DNA from: Ruminococcus sp. AM36-2AA
GTDB taxonomy: Bacteria > Bacillota > Clostridia > Lachnospirales > Lachnospiraceae
NCBI RefSeq assembly: GCF_003461955.1
Contig: NZ_QTYB01000014.1
Location: forward strand, 35,852-93,749
Direction: 5' to 3'
DNA length: 57,898 nt
Shown: positions 38,655 through 47,575 of the stretch, piece by piece
How positions within the stretch are numbered: the first letter of the stretch is position 1
How the letters are laid out: every line of letters begins with the position of its first letter
Program-made: the position numbers and the translations under genes
The notes under the pieces: generated by a model
The model's input: only the letters and a program-made list of their open reading frames with translations
Told to the model about the DNA's origin: nothing
Databases searched by the model: none

Positions 38655-40340
38655 TTGAAAATTTTACTTGCAGCGTGCAACGCAAAATATATCCATTCCA
38701 ATCTTGCAGTATACAACCTGAAATCCTGTTCTGGAGAGTACAGCCCCAATGTAGTGATCAAAGAGTATACGATCAATCAGATCCAGGATGATATTTTAAA
38801 GGACATTTATCTGGAACAGCCGGATGTGATCTGTTTTTCCTGTTATATCTGGAATATTTCCTTTGTAAAAGAACTGGTACCGGATCTTAAGAAAATCCTT
38901 CCACATGTGGATTTCTGGGCAGGCGGTCCGGAAGTATCTTACGATGCGGTGGAATTTCTGAAAAAGAATCCCGCGTTTTTTGGTGTGATGGTAGGAGAGG
39001 GAGAAGAAACTTTCCATGAACTGGCAGGCTATTATATAGAAAGAAAACCGGAAAACCTGAAAGAAATCCGAGGTGTGGCATTTCATGACGAAACCAAAGT
39101 CCCGGATATTGTACACACAGGCTGGCGGGAACTGATGGATTTAAGTAAAGTTCCGTTTGCATACAGCAACCTTACAGAGTTTAAAAACCGTATCATCTAT
39201 TATGAAAGCAGCAGAGGGTGTCCATTTTCCTGCAGCTACTGTCTTTCTTCCATAGATAAGAAGCTCCGGTTCCGGGATATTGAACTTGTAAAAAAAGAAC
39301 TGCAGTTTTTTATTGATAATAAAGTTCCACAGGTCAAATTTGTGGACCGTACCTTCAACTGTAAACATGACCACGCCATGGCAATCTGGCGGTATATTAC
39401 AGAGCATGACAACGGGATCACGAACTTCCATTTTGAAATTTCCGCGGACCTTCTCCGTGAGGAGGAACTGGCTCTGATGAAAACCATGCGCCCGGGCCTG
39501 ATCCAGCTGGAGATCGGGGTACAGTCTACCAATCCGCAGACCATCAAAGCTATTCGGAGAACCATGGATTTTGAAAAACTGAAAGGAATCGTAGAGCAGA
39601 TCCACAGCTTTGGAAATATCCACCAGCATCTGGATCTGATCGCAGGACTTCCCTATGAGGGATATGAAAGCTTCCACAAGTCTTTCTGCGATGTCTATGC
39701 ACTGCGGCCGGAGCAGTTTCAGCTTGGTTTTCTGAAAGTGCTGAAGGGTTCGCATATGATGGAGATGACCGGAGAATATCAGATCCTTTACAAAGACCGG
39801 GAACCTTATGAAGTGCTTTCCACAGCCTGGCTGACCTACGGGGAGATTTTGGGGCTGAAAATGGTGGAAAGTATGGTGGAAGTGTATTATAATAGTGGTC
39901 AGTTCAAACACACCCTTGTATTTCTGGAACAGTATTTTGAAGATCCTTTCCGGATGTATGAGGCACTTGGCAGATTTTATGAGAAAAAAGGATACTCGGA
40001 GATTTCTCATTCCAGGATGAGACGCTATGAGATCCTGATGGAATTTGCCGGAGAACAGAAAGAGATCCCGCTGGAAGTCCTTTCCGATGTGATGCTTCTG
40101 GATCTTTATCTTCGGGAGAATTTAAAGAGCAGACCATCTTTTGCATCCGATCAGAAGCCATACGAGCGGCTGATCTGGGATTACCGGAAAGTGGAAAAAA
40201 TCCCGAAGACCGCCCATATCGAGGTGTTCCGGGATGGAAAGACGATTCTTTTCGATTATACAGACAGGGATCCTTTGACCAACAATGCGCGATTAACGGA
40301 TATTACAGATGAGGTGAATAAAAATTATGGGAATGTTTGA
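38655..40340 (+). CDS. B12-binding-domain radical SAM protein (DUF4080 type)
   Basis: From TTG 38655 (RBS TAGGAGA; ATG 38604 lacks one) the protein has 561 residues. ILLAACNAKYIHSNLAVYNL opens a cobalamin-binding-like Rossmann domain (about 1-140; FWAGGPEVSYDA, VGEGEETF). The radical SAM barrel has CPFSCSYC (CxxxCxxC, about 196-203), followed by VKFVDRTFNCK and IQLEIGVQSTN. A C-terminal helical part matches DUF4080 (about 400-530). The specific reaction is unknown for this widespread clostridial family; a methyl transfer or an rRNA/tRNA modification are possible. Followed by overlapping small genes in one operon. Confidence 0.88.
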   Translation: MKILLAACNAKYIHSNLAVYNLKSCSGEYSPNVVIKEYTINQIQDDILKDIYLEQPDVICFSCYIWNISFVKELVPDLKKILPHVDFWAGGPEVSYDAVEFLKKNPAFFGVMVGEGEETFHELAGYYIERKPENLKEIRGVAFHDETKVPDIVHTGWRELMDLSKVPFAYSNLTEFKNRIIYYESSRGCPFSCSYCLSSIDKKLRFRDIELVKKELQFFIDNKVPQVKFVDRTFNCKHDHAMAIWRYITEHDNGITNFHFEISADLLREEELALMKTMRPGLIQLEIGVQSTNPQTIKAIRRTMDFEKLKGIVEQIHSFGNIHQHLDLIAGLPYEGYESFHKSFCDVYALRPEQFQLGFLKVLKGSHMMEMTGEYQILYKDREPYEVLSTAWLTYGEILGLKMVESMVEVYYNSGQFKHTLVFLEQYFEDPFRMYEALGRFYEKKGYSEISHSRMRRYEILMEFAGEQKEIPLEVLSDVMLLDLYLRENLKSRPSFASDQKPYERLIWDYRKVEKIPKTAHIEVFRDGKTILFDYTDRDPLTNNARLTDITDEVNKNYGNV

Positions 40341-40434
40341 TCCGAAAAAAAGAAAAGTGATCACAGCGATCATCGCAGTTATTCTGGTTCTGGCAATGGT
40401 AGTTCCGACTGTGCTTTCGCTGATCATTTACTAA
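40327..40434 (+). CDS. 35-residue single-pass membrane protein (DUF4044-like)
   Basis: A small gene that overlaps the 3' end of the radical SAM gene by 14 nt. It begins with ATG 40327 and ends TAA 40434: MGMFDPKKRKVITAII then a long hydrophobic helix with AVILVLAMVVP (about residues 12-33). RBS GAGGTG lies at 40311-40316, 10 nt upstream. The KK-R-K stretch before the helix sets the N-terminus inside. The layout recalls tiny DUF4044-type membrane proteins of Firmicutes; function unknown. Confidence 0.68.
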   Translation: MGMFDPKKRKVITAIIAVILVLAMVVPTVLSLIIY

Positions 40435-40444
40435 GGCGGCAGTT

Positions 40445-41059
40445 ATGAAACTTGGGAAAAAAGCACTGGAGGCACTTCAGGCGGAAATTGACGGACAGCT
40501 GAAACCCGGAGATGAACTGATCGTGGCAGGCCCTGTGGCAGCAGAAGGTACGGCATGGATTGCAGAGAACTACCATGACAGACTGCGGGAAGTTTTTTCG
40601 GAACGGTTCCTTGAAGATGCCGGAAAACTTCCGGAAGTTTACGGAACAGGAATGAAAAAAGAGAACAATAAGGTCTGGAAGATGGCGGAAGCGTCCGGAG
40701 CCAGTGCCAGGTATCTGATGGGGGAAGGCGGCTTTCTGTCTGCGCTCTGGAAAATGGCGGAAGCATCCGGAGTGGGACTTAGCGCAGACCTTCGAAGCGT
40801 ACCCATCCGACAGGAAACCATAGAGATCTGTGAGATCTTTGATGTGAATCCCTATAAACTCCTTTCCGGTGGAAGCATTCTTCTGGGAATCCAGGGTGGC
40901 GATGCGTTTGTGCAGGAGTTACGAAGAGAAGGGATCATGGCAGCAGTGATCGGGCAGACCAATTCCAGAAATGACAGGCTTCTCTACAGCGGCGGAAATG
41001 CCAGATATCTGGAGCGGCCGGCGGAAGACGAATGGAAAAGATTGAATATAAATCGTTGA
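40445..41059 (+). CDS. AIR synthase/HypE C-terminal-like protein
   Basis: The 204-residue protein has only the C-terminal half of the HypE/PurM superfamily: GEGGFLSALWKMAEASGVGL (about 94-113), SVPIRQETIEICEIFDVNPY (about 120-139), and SGGSILLGIQG (about 143-153). The N-terminal ATP-binding half is replaced by a short unrelated helical segment (1-75), so catalysis as in HypE is unlikely. An 8-residue stretch WKMAEASG occurs twice (about 78-85 and 102-109) and the copies agree at 25 of 27 DNA positions. No hydrogenase genes are near. Lies 10 nt after the tiny membrane protein. Confidence 0.78.
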   Translation: MKLGKKALEALQAEIDGQLKPGDELIVAGPVAAEGTAWIAENYHDRLREVFSERFLEDAGKLPEVYGTGMKKENNKVWKMAEASGASARYLMGEGGFLSALWKMAEASGVGLSADLRSVPIRQETIEICEIFDVNPYKLLSGGSILLGIQGGDAFVQELRREGIMAAVIGQTNSRNDRLLYSGGNARYLERPAEDEWKRLNINR

Positions 41060-41140
41060 ATGTTTGCAGCATTTAGGATTATATACAGCGAAGCGGATTG
41101 CGAATATCCGCTTGACAGTTTTATAGAAAAGAGGAAAATA

Positions 41141-41641
41141 ATGGGAGTTTTAAACATTGTACTCCATGAGCCGGAAATTCCGGCAAATACAGGTAATATC
41201 GGCAGAACCTGTGTGGCAACAGGAACCAGATTACATCTGATCGAGCCGCTTGGTTTCCGTCTCAATGAGAAGGCAATCAAGCGTGCAGGCATGGATTACT
41301 GGGAACATCTGGATGTGACCAGATATCTGGACTATGAGGATTTTCTCAAGAAGAATCCGGGAGCGAAGATCTATTACGCAACCACCAAGGCGCCTCAGAC
41401 TTATACAGATGTAAAGTATGAGGATGACTGTTTTATTATGTTTGGCAAGGAAAGTGCGGGAATTCCGGAGGATATTCTGGTGAAAAATCAGGAAACCTGC
41501 GTGAGGATACCTATGATCGGGGATATCCGTTCCCTGAATCTGAGCAATTCTGTTGCTATTGTGCTTTATGAGGCGTTGCGCCAGCATAATTTTGCACATA
41601 TGAATCTGGAAGGGCATCTGAGAAATTACGACTGGAAATAA
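41141..41641 (+). CDS. trmL: tRNA (cytidine(34)-2'-O)-methyltransferase
   Basis: The SPOUT-class enzyme methylates the wobble ribose of tRNA-Leu. 166 residues from ATG 41141 (RBS GAGG at 41131-41134; the upstream in-frame ATG 41060 would add a non-family stretch). Motifs: NIVLHEPEIPANTGNIGRTC (about 4-23), LHLIEPLGF (about 31-39), MFGKESAGIPEDIL (about 100-113), IPMIGDIRSLNLSNSVAIVL (about 123-142; the trefoil knot). Normal length. Last gene of the plus-strand unit before a terminator. Confidence 0.95.
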   Translation: MGVLNIVLHEPEIPANTGNIGRTCVATGTRLHLIEPLGFRLNEKAIKRAGMDYWEHLDVTRYLDYEDFLKKNPGAKIYYATTKAPQTYTDVKYEDDCFIMFGKESAGIPEDILVKNQETCVRIPMIGDIRSLNLSNSVAIVLYEALRQHNFAHMNLEGHLRNYDWK

Positions 41642-41729
41642 GATTGTGAACGGATTGAAAAATTGAAAGTAAATGTCTGATTTACATACCGAATAGCAAG
41701 CTGAAGAAGATTTATAGAGTAAATAAAAG

Positions 41730-41806
41730 AACCTCTGATTCGGAAAGATTGCAGGAAATATTAAGGAATATTTCTTTTACATCCTTCTGGATCAGAGGTT
41801 TTTTAT
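41730..41806. terminator. Bidirectional terminator between trmL and the histidine kinase gene
   Basis: AACCTCTGATTC (41730-41741) pairs with GGATCAGAGGTT (41789-41800, one mismatch); plus strand continues TTTTTTAT, minus strand CTTTTA. Confidence 0.72.
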
Positions 41807-41809
41807 GTT

Positions 41810-43219
41810 TTATTTTGCTTTTTCCAGGGTAAAAATAAATTCCGTTCCCACACCAACAGTGCTGATTACATTAATATTCTGCTTGTGGGCGTTGATGATC
41901 TCTTTCACAATAGCAAGTCCAAGGCCGGTTCCCTTACGGTCTTTTCCACGGGAGGCATCAATCTTGTAGAAACGGTCCCAGATTTTGGAAAGACTTTCTT
42001 TTGGAATTCCGGTTCCCCGGTCTTTGACAGAGACAAAAACTTTGCCATGGTTGACGGTTGTTTCCAGTGTAATGGAAGAATTGTCGCTGCTGAATTTTAC
42101 TGCATTGTCCAATAAATTGTACAGTACCTGCTGGATCTGCTCCATATCCGCGCGGACGAACAGCTCTTTGCCTGCCAGAAGGAGTTCCAGCCGGATATTC
42201 CGCTCCGAACAGGTCCCCTCGAAGGAGGCCGCTGTAGTACGGATGGTTTCGTTGATATCAAAACGCCGCATGTGCATCATCCGTTTTTTGACATCCAGTT
42301 CGTTTAAGGTGAGGAGGCTTCGGGTCAATTTCTCCAGACGTGTGGATTCAAAGGCAATGACTTTCAGATAGCGTTCCTGCATTTCCGGTGGGATGGTACC
42401 ATCCAGCATGGCTTCCACATATCCTTTGATGGAGGTCAGAGGTGAGCGGAAATCATGGGATACGTTGGAGATAAACTGTCGCTGATATTCTCCGTTTTTG
42501 TTCAGCTTGTCTGCCATGTAATTCAGGGAGTGGGAAAGATATCCCATCTCATCTTCAGAATCCACTGGAATCGTATAGGAAAGATTTCCGTTGGCAAATT
42601 CCAGAGCGCCTTTTAAAATTTTTTTCAGAGGTTTATGGACCCGGTAAAAGTAGATCAGAAGAAAACTGAAAAACAGTGCATAGATCACAATAAAGATCAG
42701 GATCATAACCTCTACGATATTGCTGCGGCTTTCGTAGAGGTTTTTCATAGGGTAGTGGATTGCCAGATAACCAATCACCTGGTCTGTATCTTTTATGGGA
42801 ACGACGGTGCTTAACTGCGTGGTTTTGAATGTCCCATAAAACGTACCGGAAGAATAACAGATATTTTCGTAATCTGCAGGCCGGAAATTTTTGACAGTGA
42901 TCTCACCGGAGCCGGAAGACTGTTCATCTGTGTTTATCAGAACGGTTCCGTCCGTGTCCATGACCCAGAAATCTGCATTTTGAAATGCGGCAGCAGAGGA
43001 AAGAGCCAGGGAGAGGGAGGCATTTTCCGGGTCTTTTACAGACTGACGGAGTTCATTTCCGGAAACCATCTGGCTGGCTGCGCGGTAAAGGGACTCTCCG
43101 GTGGAGCGTTCAAGCCTTTTTTCTACCAGATAGGAGCCTCCGGAGGAAAGGAGCAGAAAGCAGATTCCGCCCAGCACAAAATACAGGATCAGCAGTTTGG
43201 TATAAAGATGCTGTTTCAT
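41810..43219 (-). CDS. sensor histidine kinase
   Basis: The 469-residue membrane kinase has TM1 (about 7-28), an extracellular sensor of about 135 residues, TM2 (about 166-190), a HAMP linker (about 190-245), the dimerisation helix with SNVSHDFRSPLTSIKG (phospho-His about 257), and a catalytic GHKL domain: NLLDNAVKFS (N box), VKDRGTGIPKE (G1), and KDRKGTGLGLAIV (G2). General layout is that of PhoR/WalK-type kinases; the signal is unknown. It overlaps the response regulator gene by 4 nt and is last in a mutS2-regulator-kinase unit. Confidence 0.94.
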   Translation of the reverse strand: MKQHLYTKLLILYFVLGGICFLLLSSGGSYLVEKRLERSTGESLYRAASQMVSGNELRQSVKDPENASLSLALSSAAAFQNADFWVMDTDGTVLINTDEQSSGSGEITVKNFRPADYENICYSSGTFYGTFKTTQLSTVVPIKDTDQVIGYLAIHYPMKNLYESRSNIVEVMILIFIVIYALFFSFLLIYFYRVHKPLKKILKGALEFANGNLSYTIPVDSEDEMGYLSHSLNYMADKLNKNGEYQRQFISNVSHDFRSPLTSIKGYVEAMLDGTIPPEMQERYLKVIAFESTRLEKLTRSLLTLNELDVKKRMMHMRRFDINETIRTTAASFEGTCSERNIRLELLLAGKELFVRADMEQIQQVLYNLLDNAVKFSSDNSSITLETTVNHGKVFVSVKDRGTGIPKESLSKIWDRFYKIDASRGKDRKGTGLGLAIVKEIINAHKQNINVISTVGVGTEFIFTLEKAK

Positions 43220-43917
43220 GAATCTTTTACCTCAAATTTGTAACCGATCCCCCAGACGGTGGAAAGCGCCCAGTTTGGATTATCCTTGATCTTCTCACGG
43301 AGACGTTTGATGTGAACGTCTACAGTCCTGGTATCTCCGATGTATTCATAGCCCCAGATATGATCCAGAAGCTGCTCCCTTGTGAAAACCTGATTGGGAG
43401 AAGCTGCCAGGAAATAGAGAAGCTCCAGTTCCTTTGGCGGCATATCGATCTGATGTCCCATATAAGTCACGGAATAGTTGGTCAGATTGATCACCAGATC
43501 CGGGTAGGAAACACATTTTTCCTTTGGTGCGGCAGACGGTGATTTTACATGGAATCTGCGAAGCACTGCACGGACACGGGCAACCAGTTCTTTGGAGTCG
43601 AAAGGTTTGATGATGTAATCGTCTGCTCCAAGTTCCAGTCCCAGGACTTTGTCAAAGGTTTCTCCTTTGGCGGAAAGCATGATGATCGGTACATCGGAAG
43701 TATGACGGATCTCACGACATACCTGGTATCCGTCAATACCCGGGAGCATCAGATCCAGAAGGATCAGATCCGGGTGAAAAATATGGAACTGCTTCAGGGC
43801 TTCCTCGCCGTCATTTACGATCTTGGTCTCAAAGCATTCTTTTGTGAGATAGAGAGCTACCAGCTCAGCAATGTTGTTGTCATCGTCAACAATGAGGATT
43901 TTCTGTTTTGTAGCCAT
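43216..43917 (-). CDS. OmpR/PhoB family response regulator
   Basis: 233 residues: receiver domain (about 1-120) with ILIVDDDNNIAELV, phospho-acceptor Asp in LILLDLMLPGIDGYQV (about 55), PIIMLSAKG (about 84), and GADDYIIKPFD (Lys about 107). A winged-helix Trans_reg_C domain follows (about 135-230) with LELLYFLAASPNQVFTREQL and GDTRTVDVHIKRLREKI (cited in parts). It is the partner of the kinase whose start it overlaps. Targets unknown. 16 nt after mutS2; RBS AAAGGAG. Confidence 0.95.
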   Translation of the reverse strand: MATKQKILIVDDDNNIAELVALYLTKECFETKIVNDGEEALKQFHIFHPDLILLDLMLPGIDGYQVCREIRHTSDVPIIMLSAKGETFDKVLGLELGADDYIIKPFDSKELVARVRAVLRRFHVKSPSAAPKEKCVSYPDLVINLTNYSVTYMGHQIDMPPKELELLYFLAASPNQVFTREQLLDHIWGYEYIGDTRTVDVHIKRLREKIKDNPNWALSTVWGIGYKFEVKDS

Positions 43918-43933
43918 GGTTTCCGCTCCTTTT

Positions 43934-46315
43934 TTATTTCTTAAATTCTACGATGGTTACGCCGGCATCGCCTTCTCCGAATTCTCCGAGACGGAAGGAA
44001 GCTACATGTTTCTGGCGTTTCAGGTAATTGTGGACACCTTTTCTGAGGGCGCCGGTACCTTTTCCGTGAACAATGCGGACGGATTTCATGTGTGCGATGT
44101 AGGCGTCATCCAGATATTTGTCCAGCTCTGCAACTGCTTCGTCCACGGTTTTTCCCAGAAGATTGATCTCTGTGGAAATGCTGGCCGCTTTTGACATGCG
44201 GATCTTTCCGGCACCGGTACGTTGCATGGACGGGGTGGTGATCACCGGCTCGTCCACAAGCTCCAGATCGGAGATATGTACTTTGGAACGGATGATTCCC
44301 ATCTGCACAAAGAGATATCCCTTGGAATCCGGATGGCTGGAAACGGTTCCTTTCAGATTCAGGCTGAGAACTTTTACAGTATCGCCAAGAGAAAGATCGG
44401 ATGGTTTCAGCTGCTTCTTTGGTTTTTGCTTCTGCTGTTTGGAAGACATGCCTTTTTCAGCCTTTGACATACGTTTCTTCAGATTCTGGCGCTCTTTTTC
44501 CACAGAAGCGGTATCTACGTGATCCTTCTGGAATTTATGGAAAAGTTTCATGGTCTGGTCTGCGTATTCCTTGGTATCACGGAGAATCGCATGTGCCTGT
44601 TCATTGGCTTCTCTTAAGATGCGTTCTTTTCGTTCGTCCAGTTTTTCTTCTTTTTCCTGGAGGGATTTTTTCAGTTCTTCTACCTGCTCTTTGTAACGGG
44701 CAATTTCTGCACGTTCGTTTTCGATGGTGACTCGGCTCTGCTCCAGGGATGTCAGAACATCTTCAAAAGATTCATCCTGTTCACTGATCTGCTCTTTTGC
44801 CTTGTCGATGATGAAATCCGGAAGTCCCAGTTTGGAGGAAATGGCAAATGCGTTACTTTTTCCGGGAACACCGATCAGAAGACGGTAGGTGGGGCGTAAA
44901 GTTTCCACATCAAATTCACAGCAGGCATTTTCCACACCCGGGGTAGAGAGGGCATAGATTTTCAGCTCACTGTAATGAGTGGTTGCCATGGTGCGGATGC
45001 CCTGTTCGTGAAGATGGGACAGGATCGCAATGGCAAGAGCAGCACCCTCGGTAGGGTCAGTACCTGCACCAAGCTCATCGAAGAGAACCAGGGAATCCTG
45101 ATCTGCGGATTTCAGGAAGGAAACCACGTTTGTCATATGAGAGGAGAAGGTACTTAAGGACTGCTCAATGCTCTGCTCGTCTCCGATATCTGCATAGACT
45201 TCGCGGAAAAGTGCAAGTTCAGAACGGTCCAGTGCCGGGATATGAAGGCCTGCCTGGCCCATAAGGGTAAGAAGTCCCACGGTTTTCAGGGAGACAGTTT
45301 TACCACCGGTGTTTGGTCCTGTGACAACCAGGAGGTCAAAATCATCTCCAAGGCGGATATCAATAGGAACGGCTTTTTTCTTGTCGATCAGCGGGTGACG
45401 GGCCTGGCGCAGGCGAATCCGTCCTTCAGTATTGAAGATCGGTTCGCTGGCATTCATGTCCATGGCAAGAGCGGCGCGGGCAAAAATAAAGTCCAGCTGT
45501 ACCATGATGGAAAGATCTGCATGGATGGCTTCCAGTTCTGCAGCTACCTGCTGGCTTAAGGAGGCAAGGATCACTTCGATCTCTTTCTGTTCTTTCAGCT
45601 CCAGCTCGCGGATGTCGTTGTTCAGTTTGACAACAGCCATAGGCTCAATGAAAAGAGTGGAGCCTGTGGCGGACTGATCGTGGATCATGCCGGCTACCTG
45701 GCCTTTGTACTCGGCTTTTACCGGGATACAGTAGCGGCCGTCACGCATGGTGATGACGGAATCCTGAAGATAATTCCGGGCGCTTCCTGCAACCAGAGAA
45801 GAAAGCTGGGTGTGGATCCGGTCGTTGGTGGCCTTGATGCTGCGGCGGATCTGACGAAGGGTGCTGCTGGCATCGTCACTGATCTCATCCTCGGAAAGGA
45901 TACAGCGGCGGATCTCTGTGCTCAGAGGTGTGAGAGGTTCCAGTGCCGCAAACATTCCGTCAAGTGAATCGGTCATTCCATCGTCACGGTCACTTCTGGA
46001 ATAGGCTTTGACACGGCCGGTATTTTCCAGAAGACTGCAGACGGAAAGCAGCTCCGGCGCGTTCAGGGCGCTGCCTACAGTAAGACGTTTCAGTGTGCCC
46101 CGGATATCCTTGACACTTCCAAAGGAAATGCCGCCTTTTTTGAACAGGCGTGCAAGGGCATCGTGGGTCTGCAGCTGCATGGACCGGATTTCCTCGATAT
46201 CTGTGGAAGGGGTAAGCTTCCGGCAGAGATCTTTTCCCATGGGGGAGGAAGCATTGTCTGTCAGCAGATCTATGATTTTATAGTATTCAAGTGCTTTGTA
46301 TGCTTTTTTGTTCAT
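43934..46315 (-). CDS. mutS2: endonuclease MutS2
   Basis: The 793-residue protein lacks the mismatch-recognition domain of MutS. It has the lever/clamp helices (about 15-300), an ATPase with Walker A VVTGPNTGGKTVSLKTVGLL (about 332-351), FDELGAGTDPTEG (about 412-424) and ATTHYSELK (about 443-451), a long coiled coil (about 515-640), a KOW-like strand region, and a C-terminal Smr nuclease domain (about 715-793) with VRIVHGKGTGALRKGV. MutS2 acts on branched DNA and, in B. subtilis, on collided ribosomes (RqcU). AAGGAG lies rather far (14 nt) from the start codon. First gene of the unit with the two-component system. Confidence 0.96.
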   Translation of the reverse strand: MNKKAYKALEYYKIIDLLTDNASSPMGKDLCRKLTPSTDIEEIRSMQLQTHDALARLFKKGGISFGSVKDIRGTLKRLTVGSALNAPELLSVCSLLENTGRVKAYSRSDRDDGMTDSLDGMFAALEPLTPLSTEIRRCILSEDEISDDASSTLRQIRRSIKATNDRIHTQLSSLVAGSARNYLQDSVITMRDGRYCIPVKAEYKGQVAGMIHDQSATGSTLFIEPMAVVKLNNDIRELELKEQKEIEVILASLSQQVAAELEAIHADLSIMVQLDFIFARAALAMDMNASEPIFNTEGRIRLRQARHPLIDKKKAVPIDIRLGDDFDLLVVTGPNTGGKTVSLKTVGLLTLMGQAGLHIPALDRSELALFREVYADIGDEQSIEQSLSTFSSHMTNVVSFLKSADQDSLVLFDELGAGTDPTEGAALAIAILSHLHEQGIRTMATTHYSELKIYALSTPGVENACCEFDVETLRPTYRLLIGVPGKSNAFAISSKLGLPDFIIDKAKEQISEQDESFEDVLTSLEQSRVTIENERAEIARYKEQVEELKKSLQEKEEKLDERKERILREANEQAHAILRDTKEYADQTMKLFHKFQKDHVDTASVEKERQNLKKRMSKAEKGMSSKQQKQKPKKQLKPSDLSLGDTVKVLSLNLKGTVSSHPDSKGYLFVQMGIIRSKVHISDLELVDEPVITTPSMQRTGAGKIRMSKAASISTEINLLGKTVDEAVAELDKYLDDAYIAHMKSVRIVHGKGTGALRKGVHNYLKRQKHVASFRLGEFGEGDAGVTIVEFKK

Positions 46316-46441
46316 TGTTGCTGTAGTTACTCCTTTTTGTTACTTCTGTTGATCTCGTGTTTTTCTGCGTAACACAGGATATGCAAAAAAACACTTCGTT
46401 TCCTATTTTACATGATTTCCATAGCAAAGGAAAGTAAAATG

Positions 46442-46624
46442 TGTTATGATACTGAATAAAGCCCGGATGTAAGGGGAGACTGTGCGAAAATGCAGGGAAA
46501 GCCCGGACCGGGATGCAGCCAGAGACCGTAGAAAAAGGCTGGCGGTGAATGCAAAGTGTGAAGTGGACGGGGAAGTGAGTATGTCCGCTTTAAAAGTAAA
46601 AAAGAACAGAAAGGCAAGAATTTT
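46442..46624 (+). promoter_or_regulatory. Extended -10 promoter and long GC-rich leader of yhaM-rlmD
   Basis: TGTTATGAT (46442-46450) is an extended -10. The ~165-nt leader after it is much more GC-rich than other intergenic DNA here and can fold: CCCGG/CCGGG around 46498-46512, CAGCC/GGCTG (46517-46521 with 46538-46544), and an 8-bp stem AAGTGGAC/GTCCGCTT (46561-46568 and 46586-46593). I see no T tract and cannot assign it to a known riboswitch. 46316-46440 shows nothing else clear. Confidence 0.5.
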
Positions 46625-47572
46625 ATGCGTTTTTTAAATGAATTACATGAGGGAGACAGAGTAAACGGGATCTATCTCTGCAAACAGAAACAGGCAGCTA
46701 CAACAAAGAACGGAAAGCCCTATGAAAATCTGATCCTTCAGGATAAAACAGGTGTGATCGATGGTAAGATCTGGGACCCAAATTCTCTGGGAATCGATGA
46801 TTTTGATACACTGGATTACATTGAGATCAGGGGAGATGTGACAAGTTTTGCAGGTGCCATGCAGCTGAATATCAAGAGAGCACGCAAGGCAGGAGAAGGG
46901 GAGTATGATCCGGCAGATTATCTTCCTACCAGTGAGAACAGTGTGGATGATATGCAGAGCCAGCTACGAGAGCTTATCAACAGTGTGAAGAATCCCTATC
47001 TTTCCCAGCTTCTGAAGAAGCTTTTTGTAGAAGATCAGGAATTTATGAAAGTGTTTGAAGGACATTCCGCAGCCAAGACCGTACATCATGGATTTATCGG
47101 CGGACTGATGGAGCACACCCTTGGAGTGACACGTCTCTGTGATTACATGGCAAATGCGTATCCGCTTTTGAACCGTGATCTTCTGATCACAACCGCTCTT
47201 CTTCATGATGTGGGCAAGACCAAGGAGCTTTCTGCTTTTCCTATGAATGATTATACAGATGAGGGACAGCTTCTGGGACACATTGTGATCGGGGCACAGA
47301 TGGTACATGATCTTGCAAAAGAGATCCCGGATTTTCCGGAGAAGCTTGAGAACCAGGTGATCCACTGCATTCTTGCCCATCACGGTGAGCTGGAGTACGG
47401 TTCTCCCAAGAAACCGGCACTTGCAGAGGCAGTAGCTCTGAATCTGGCAGACAATACCGATGCAAGAATGGAGACATTGACAGAGATTTTCCACGCAGAC
47501 AAGGGCAAAAAAGAATGGCTCGGTTACAACCGTCTTTTTGAGTCCAATTTAAGAAGAACAGGAGATATTTAA
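46625..47572 (+). CDS. yhaM: 3'-5' exoribonuclease YhaM family HD-domain protein
   Basis: The 315-residue protein has an N-terminal OB fold (about 1-95; GKPYENLILQDKTGVIDGKI) and a C-terminal HD domain (about 140-285): KTVHHGFIGGLMEHTLGV, TTALLHDVGKTKEL (His-Asp pair about 194-195), GHIVIGAQMVHDL, and LAHHGELEYGSPKKP (positions about 253-267). YhaM trims RNA and DNA 3' ends with Mn2+ in Gram-positive bacteria. Normal length. Followed by rlmD after 3 nt, so one operon with the structured leader upstream. Confidence 0.93.
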   Translation: MRFLNELHEGDRVNGIYLCKQKQAATTKNGKPYENLILQDKTGVIDGKIWDPNSLGIDDFDTLDYIEIRGDVTSFAGAMQLNIKRARKAGEGEYDPADYLPTSENSVDDMQSQLRELINSVKNPYLSQLLKKLFVEDQEFMKVFEGHSAAKTVHHGFIGGLMEHTLGVTRLCDYMANAYPLLNRDLLITTALLHDVGKTKELSAFPMNDYTDEGQLLGHIVIGAQMVHDLAKEIPDFPEKLENQVIHCILAHHGELEYGSPKKPALAEAVALNLADNTDARMETLTEIFHADKGKKEWLGYNRLFESNLRRTGDI

Positions 47573-47575
47573 TAG

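Noticed and set aside
40674..40772. Tandem repeat or minisatellite
   Set aside because: Only two copies, separated by 45 nt of unrelated sequence, in frame within one gene.
46457..46620. yybP-ykoY (Mn) or cobalamin riboswitch in the yhaM leader
   Set aside because: Short pieces (AGGGGAG, CCAGAGACC) recall these classes, but the required order of conserved elements and stems is not there, and the downstream genes do not fit.
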